Assembly: GCA_021779695.1 (NCBI GenBank)
Contig: JAJYAE010000289.1
Span: forward strand, 1 to 5,729
DNA length: 5,729 nt
DNA from: Acidobacteriota bacterium
GTDB lineage: Bacteria > Acidobacteriota > Terriglobia > Terriglobales > Acidobacteriaceae
Reading direction: 5' to 3'
Position numbers and translations under genes: made by a program
In this document: positions 3,294 through 5,729 of the stretch, one piece after another
Position numbering within the stretch: the first letter of the stretch is position 1
Layout: every line of letters starts with the position of its first letter
The notes under the pieces: generated by a model
The model's database searches: none
The model's input: the letters and a program-made list of their open reading frames with translations, nothing else
What the model was told of the DNA's origin: nothing

Positions 3294-5729
3294 ATGTCCC
3301 TCCTCGATCCCATTCCGTCGCCCGTCCCCCACGCGGACCTCGCGGCCCTCGAATGGGATCCGCTTCTCGCCCTCGTCGCCAGCTTTGCCGCCTCGCCCGT
3401 CGGCCACAGCGCCGTCCTCGCCCTGCGACCCTCCACCGACGAGGCCTGGATTACCCGCCAGCATCAGCTCACCGGCGAGCTCCGCGCCCTGCTCTACGAG
3501 CAGATCTCCATCCCTCTCGGCGGCCTCTTCGATCCCACACAACTCGCCGCCAAGGCCCACATCCCCGGCGCCGCCCTTGAAGCCGCCGAGCTGCAATCCG
3601 TCGCCCGCCTCGCGCATGACGTTGCAGCCTGGCAGGCTCTGCTCCAGTCGCCGCCCGCGCGCCTCGCCGGCAAGCTGCCCGGCCTCACCGAACTCTCCGC
3701 GCCGCTCGCCGGCACCTCGCTCAAACCGCTTGCCGAATCCATCGAGCGCAAGATCCTCCCCGACGGCACCCTCGCAGACGACGCCTCGCCCGAGCTCGCC
3801 CGCATCCGCCGCGAGCAGGAGCGCCAGCAGCGCGTCATCGCCGAATCCCTCCGCGCCGCCCTCCGCAAGCTCTCCACCGACGGCGCCACGCAGGACGAAC
3901 TCATCACCATCCGCGGCGACCGCTTCGTCATTCCCGTCCGCTCGGAACTCAAACGCCGCGTGTCAGGTGTTGTACACGGAGCCAGCTCTTCTGGACAAAC
4001 GGTCTACGTCGAGCCCCTCGAAACCATCGAGCAGAACAACGAGCTCGTCCGCCTGCTCGAAGAGGAGCAGGCCGAGATTCATCGCATCTTCGTCGCGCTC
4101 ACCCGCCAGGTCGCCGCCGTCGCCTTCCCGCTCACCCAGGGCGCGCGCATCCTCGCCCTCGTTGACTCGCTCCTCGCCCGCGCCCGCTTCGCCCGCAGCT
4201 ACGACTGCGTCGCGCCCCGCATCACCGCCGACGAGCTCACCCTCAAAGCCGCGCGTCATCCGCTCCTCGAGAAACACCTCCGCACCACCGGCGGTCATGT
4301 TGTCCCGCTCACGCTCGAGCTCACCGCCGCCACGCGCCAGCTCATGATCAGCGGCCCCAACACGGGCGGCAAAACCGTCACCCTCAAAACCACCGCGCTG
4401 CTCGCCATGATGGCCCAGGCCGGGATCCCCGTCCCCGCGCAGGCAGCCAGCTTCCCTGCCTTCACCGCCTTCCTCGCCGACATCGGCGACGCCCAATCCA
4501 TCGAGGCCGAGCTCTCCACCTTCTCCGCACACATCGTCAACCTCAACCGCCTCGCGCAGCTCGCCGGCACGCGCTCCCTCGTCGTCCTCGACGAGCTCGG
4601 CTCCGCCACCGACCCCGAAGAAGGCTCCGCGCTCGCCGTCGCCGTCGCCGGCTTCTTCCTCGAGGCCGGAGCCTGGGCCCTCATCTCCACCCACCACACC
4701 GCACTCAAGGTCTACGCTGCCAACACCCCCGGTGTCCTCAATGCCGCTGCCGGCGTCGATGAACTCACCCTCGCGCCCAACTACCAGCTCCGCCTCGGCG
4801 TCCCCGGCGCCTCCGCCGGCATTCAAACAGCCGCGCGCCTTGGCCTCAACCCCACGATCATCGACGCCGCCCGCCAGCGCCTCACCTCGCAACAGATCGA
4901 TATCGCCCGCTTCCTCGACAAGCTCCACAACGATCTAGCCGCCCTCGAACTCGAAAAGAAGAAATCCCGCGAAGAGCAATACGCGCTGAATCAGGAACGC
5001 AAGAAACTCGAGCGCGAAGGCGACGTCGAACTCCGCAACCGCATCCGCGATCTCGAAGCCAAGCTCGCCTCGCTCCTCAAAGACTTTGAGTTCCAGATGC
5101 GTGAGAACGTCCGCGCCATTGAGGACCGCGCCGCCCAGCAGAAGCTCAGCAAAGAAGCCGAGCGCCGCATCACGCGCCTGCGCCGCGAGTTTCAGGAAAG
5201 CTTCAATCAGACCGTCGTCGCCCACCGCACCGGCGCCGACCAGGGCGACCAGCACGCCCAGCCGCACCTCCTGCGCCACATCGCCCCCGGCGACCGCGTC
5301 TTGCTCAAGTCCATGAACAAGATCGCCGTCGTGCAGCGCGAAGTCGAAAGAGACGTCTTCGAAGTCGCCCTCGGCCCCATCAAGATGCGCGTCCGCCGCG
5401 ACGAGTGCTCCGCACCCTCACCTTCTGCTCCAGTGTCTGGACGCGAGAAGGCCGACCCCCTCGCCGCCGCCCGCAAACAGAAGGGCGTCCACATCTCCGT
5501 CACCAGCGCCAACACCGACGAGATGCGCACGGAGATCAACCTCATCGGCCGCACCGTCGACGAGGCCACGGACGAACTGGAGAAGTATCTCGACCGAGCC
5601 TTCCTCGCCGGCCTGCCCCGCGTGCGCATCATCCACGGCCACGGTGCTGGCATCCTCCGCCGCGGCGTCCGCGATTTCCTCAAGTCCCATCCCCACGTCG
5701 CAGGCATCGAAGAAGCCCCGCAAAGCGAA
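3294..5729 (+). CDS. mutS2: MutS2 ATPase with C-terminal Smr domain (3' truncated)
   Basis: The frame is open for 812 codons to the window edge. MutS2 proteins are about 780-800 residues and end shortly after the Smr domain, so perhaps 15-20 residues are missing. The N-terminal MutS-like core starts at ALEWDPLLALVASFAASPVG and contains RGDRFVIPVRSE (207-218) and VHGASSSGQTVYVEP (227-241). The ATPase has Walker A GPNTGGKT (354-361), Walker B VVLDELGSATDPEEG (430-444) and a following STHHTALK. A charged coiled coil spans about 530-640, then comes a small beta domain starting PGDRVLL (665). The Smr domain has INLIGRTVDEA (748-758) and the HGHGAG loop (781-786). MutS2 does not act in mismatch repair; family members suppress recombination or, in Bacillus subtilis, sense collided ribosomes. 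The ATG at 3294 lies 25 bases after fmdB and has no Shine-Dalgarno sequence, suggesting coupled translation. Codons are overwhelmingly C-ending, except in short patches. The Smr LDLR motif is degenerate. Confidence 0.96.
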   Translation, partial: MSLLDPIPSPVPHADLAALEWDPLLALVASFAASPVGHSAVLALRPSTDEAWITRQHQLTGELRALLYEQISIPLGGLFDPTQLAAKAHIPGAALEAAELQSVARLAHDVAAWQALLQSPPARLAGKLPGLTELSAPLAGTSLKPLAESIERKILPDGTLADDASPELARIRREQERQQRVIAESLRAALRKLSTDGATQDELITIRGDRFVIPVRSELKRRVSGVVHGASSSGQTVYVEPLETIEQNNELVRLLEEEQAEIHRIFVALTRQVAAVAFPLTQGARILALVDSLLARARFARSYDCVAPRITADELTLKAARHPLLEKHLRTTGGHVVPLTLELTAATRQLMISGPNTGGKTVTLKTTALLAMMAQAGIPVPAQAASFPAFTAFLADIGDAQSIEAELSTFSAHIVNLNRLAQLAGTRSLVVLDELGSATDPEEGSALAVAVAGFFLEAGAWALISTHHTALKVYAANTPGVLNAAAGVDELTLAPNYQLRLGVPGASAGIQTAARLGLNPTIIDAARQRLTSQQIDIARFLDKLHNDLAALELEKKKSREEQYALNQERKKLEREGDVELRNRIRDLEAKLASLLKDFEFQMRENVRAIEDRAAQQKLSKEAERRITRLRREFQESFNQTVVAHRTGADQGDQHAQPHLLRHIAPGDRVLLKSMNKIAVVQREVERDVFEVALGPIKMRVRRDECSAPSPSAPVSGREKADPLAAARKQKGVHISVTSANTDEMRTEINLIGRTVDEATDELEKYLDRAFLAGLPRVRIIHGHGAGILRRGVRDFLKSHPHVAGIEEAPQSE

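Noticed and set aside
3385..4347. Plus-strand Ser/Pro/Arg-rich open frame of 320 codons inside mutS2
   Set aside because: It is an out-of-frame shadow; the mutS2 frame covers it with recognisable conserved motifs.
3963..4928. Minus-strand open frame of 321 codons opposite mutS2
   Set aside because: It is a Gly/Glu/Ala/Asp-rich shadow of the MutS2 ATPase region; the plus-strand frame carries intact Walker motifs.

Overview
The window looks like a piece of a high-GC bacterial chromosome, most probably Acidobacteriota (class Terriglobia). This is an inference from the gene set (a GH3 glycosidase, a DUF2911 secreted protein, an FmdB-MutS2 pair, a small secreted protein of a type I associate with that phylum), very GC-rich third codon positions, and intergenic spacers with structured dispersed repeats and AGCTGAN heptamer runs. 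There is no rRNA, tRNA, CRISPR array, transposase, integrase or phage gene.

Layout: (1) Bases 2-283 are the 3' end of a plus-strand GH3 beta-glucosidase gene, the C-terminal fibronectin-like domain only. (2) A short convergent spacer (284-386) holds two hairpins. (3) A complete minus-strand prpB (387-1283) encodes 2-methylisocitrate lyase of the methylcitrate cycle, without prpC or prpD in view. (4) A divergent promoter region (1284-1440) leads into a secreted DUF2911 protein on the plus strand (1441-1983). (5) An intergenic stretch (1984-2259) contains the first copy of a structured repeat, a long hairpin, and an extended -10 promoter overlapped by an inverted repeat. (6) An unnamed secreted protein (2260-2751) has visibly lower GC and less biased codons than its neighbours. 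(7) A second spacer (2752-2953) contains the second repeat copy, ending in a heptamer array, and the leader of the next gene. (8) An FmdB-type zinc-ribbon protein with a TTG start (2954-3268) is followed 25 bases later by mutS2 (3294 to the window end). MutS2 lacks only its last residues, probably 15-20.

The genes do not form one pathway. fmdB and mutS2 are the only likely operon; the others look like single-gene units involved in sugar release, propionate breakdown and envelope or secreted functions. I see no convincing new multi-gene system. The most interesting material is intergenic. Two copies of a dispersed element keep the same folded shape (a hairpin with ACCCAT/ATGGGT at its base and GTC/GAC at its tip, then a GNRA-capped mini-hairpin, then heptamers) and bracket the compositionally distinct gene. 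Also worth a look are a possible Shine-Dalgarno-masking UCCG tetraloop before fmdB and a degenerate nuclease motif in the Smr domain of MutS2.
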